Shown: one piece after another, positions 5,084-5,989 of the stretch
Numbering within the stretch: position 1 is the stretch's first letter
How the letters are laid out: each line of letters begins with the position of its first letter
Source of the DNA: WUQU01 sp038849025
Lineage (GTDB): Archaea; Thermoproteota; Bathyarchaeia; Bathyarchaeales; Bathycorpusculaceae
DNA length: 5,989 nt
Assembly (NCBI GenBank): GCA_038849025.1
Contig: JAWCNE010000073.1
Span: forward strand, 1 to 5,989
Reading direction: 5' to 3'
The notes under the pieces: generated by a model
The model's input: the letters and a program-made list of their open reading frames with translations, nothing else
Databases searched by the model: none
Told to the model about the DNA's origin: nothing
Program-made: the position numbers and the translations under genes

Positions 5084-5989
5084 TCATAGATACGCTTCAG
5101 TCACGTATCTATGCATCATTCTGTGACTGTTGAAATGGCACGCAATTTTCCCTATCGAATTTTTCATCATCCTTATCCATTCATCCCTATGCGTATAATA
5201 CAAGGGAATAATCAGATACTCTAATTTTCCATAAAGGTCGTCGAGCTCTTTGGTTTTTCGCTCCTCAGTGGATGCGTGTTCTTCGGGTGCTGGTCCAATT
5301 GCCCATCCTGTAACGCCTTCTATCCATCCTTCAATCCACCAACCATCCAATACGCTGAAGTTTATTACGCCATTGTGAGCCGCCTTCATTCCGCTTGTTC
5401 CTGACGCCTCCATGGGGGGCAAAGGTGTATTTAGCCAAATGTCGGCTCCCGACACTAGTTTGGCTGCAAGGTTTATATCATAATTTTCCAGATAAGCAAT
5501 TTTAGTTTCATCCTTTAAAATTTCCTTGTAATTGAAAATTTGTTGAATCAGTCTCTTTCCTGTTTCATCTTTTGGATGCGCTTTCCCAGCAAAAATAAGC
5601 TGAATCTTGCCTCTTCTGTTAGCCTTTTTCAGTCTCTCCATATCTGAAAACAACAAAGCATGCCTTTTATATTCAGTGGCTCTTCGTGCAAATCCTAGTG
5701 TTAACGTGTCATAGTCCATGTCGACGTTTGTCGCTGAATTTACATAATCAATCAAATTCTTTTTCGCTTCCATGTGGGCTTGCCAAATTTCAGCGTCAGG
5801 AATAATGTCTACTCTCACAAGCAGTTCTGGTTCGTGCGCCCATCCAGGAAGATATTTGTCATACAATCGTTTGAAACTTTCACAAGTCCACGTGTAGGAG
5901 TGGATGCCGTTTGTTATTGCGTGAATCTCATAGCTTGGAAACATTTCTTTTGAAACCATTTTATGCCTTTTAGCTACGCCGTTGACATA
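5084..5989 (-). CDS. glgP: Alpha-glucan phosphorylase, C-terminal 301 residues (5' end outside window)
   Basis: The enzyme removes terminal glucose from alpha-1,4-glucans (glycogen or maltodextrin) with phosphate, giving glucose 1-phosphate, in the cytoplasm, using pyridoxal phosphate. The frame is open to the right edge. Ten residues before the first internal ATG (5959) read YVNGVAKRHK, matching the family's NGV(A/S)..H segment, so the true start lies beyond the window. Counting from the edge, HAITNGIHSYTW (23-34) is a conserved family block. GFARRATEYKR (99-109) holds the phosphate-contacting Arg and Lys of the ARR..EYKR motif. EASGTSGMKAAHNG (194-207) holds the pyridoxal-phosphate lysine, Lys202. 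The tail (YYTHRDEW...HRMMHRYVTEAYL) is complete. The GTSGMK form and DGWWIEG place it with the archaeal/Thermotoga-type phosphorylases rather than the E. coli MalP/muscle type (GTSNMK). The MgtC-family gene follows after 51 bases. Confidence 0.94.
   Translation of the reverse strand, partial: YVNGVAKRHKMVSKEMFPSYEIHAITNGIHSYTWTCESFKRLYDKYLPGWAHEPELLVRVDIIPDAEIWQAHMEAKKNLIDYVNSATNVDMDYDTLTLGFARRATEYKRHALLFSDMERLKKANRRGKIQLIFAGKAHPKDETGKRLIQQIFNYKEILKDETKIAYLENYDINLAAKLVSGADIWLNTPLPPMEASGTSGMKAAHNGVINFSVLDGWWIEGWIEGVTGWAIGPAPEEHASTEERKTKELDDLYGKLEYLIIPLYYTHRDEWIRMMKNSIGKIACHFNSHRMMHRYVTEAYL
5085..5113 (-). repeat. Perfect 10-bp inverted repeat over the glucan phosphorylase stop codon
   Basis: CATAGATACG (5085-5094) and CGTATCTATG (5104-5113) are exact reverse complements separated by 9 bases, so the mRNA can form a 10-bp hairpin that includes two bases of the TGA stop (5086-5084). 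The hairpin loop (5098-5103) is also complementary to 5124-5129, so an H-type pseudoknot is possible. A U-rich stretch (5062-5054) follows about 25 bases later. It could protect the 3' end of the mRNA, assist termination, or be a by-product of the coding sequence. Confidence 0.55.

Noticed and set aside
5084..5959. Glucan phosphorylase gene starting at the ATG at 5959
   Set aside because: The frame continues upstream to the window edge with the conserved NGVAKRH segment, and the catalytic N-terminal half of the family is missing; the true start is outside.

Overview
The window looks archaeal. It encodes three enzymes of the archaeal AMP (nucleoside monophosphate) salvage route: an AMP phosphorylase with the archaeal N-terminal domain, a ribose-1,5-bisphosphate isomerase and a form III RuBisCO. 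Start sites have Shine-Dalgarno motifs of the GAGGTG type, upstream AT elements resemble archaeal BRE/TATA boxes, and T-tracts follow several genes. The DNA is moderately AT-rich. An uncultured Thermoproteota/Bathyarchaeia-like archaeon is my best guess, but that lineage call is an impression from the protein sequences, not a measured placement.

Layout, left to right. (1) 2-454 (+): the C-terminal part of a cell-surface protein, ending in a Q-rich coiled coil and a transmembrane anchor. (2) 455-794: a 340-base gap with T-tracts, a possible 36-residue membrane ORF on the minus strand, and the promoter of the next gene. (3) 795-1712 (+): R15P isomerase. (4) 1722-2945 (-): form III RuBisCO, convergent with the isomerase and only 9 bases from it. 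(5) 2946-3030: a compact divergent promoter. (6) 3031-4575 (+): AMP phosphorylase. (7) 4616-5032 (-): a short MgtC/SapB-family membrane protein. (8) 5084-5989 (-): the C-terminal 301 residues of an alpha-glucan phosphorylase whose start lies beyond the right edge.

Genes 3, 4 and 6 make a complete chain. AMP + Pi gives adenine + ribose 1,5-bisphosphate (AMP phosphorylase). R15P is converted to ribulose 1,5-bisphosphate (isomerase). RuBP + CO2 gives two 3-phosphoglycerate (RuBisCO). No phosphoribulokinase is visible, which fits nucleotide salvage rather than a Calvin cycle. All three genes carry a TATA-like element 41-44 bases before the start codon, and the isomerase and RuBisCO genes share a near-identical CTAAAG + TTTATA/TTTTAA element, suggesting common control. 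The glucan phosphorylase also feeds sugar phosphates to central metabolism, but any link to the AMP pathway is only proximity.

The points most worth a second look are the RuBisCO's shortened segment after catalytic loop 6 with an altered loop sequence, the shared promoter element, the possible small membrane protein in the first gap, and a hairpin/pseudoknot-capable sequence over the glucan phosphorylase stop codon. I found no wholly new multi-gene system, no mobile element, no CRISPR array and no tRNA or rRNA.
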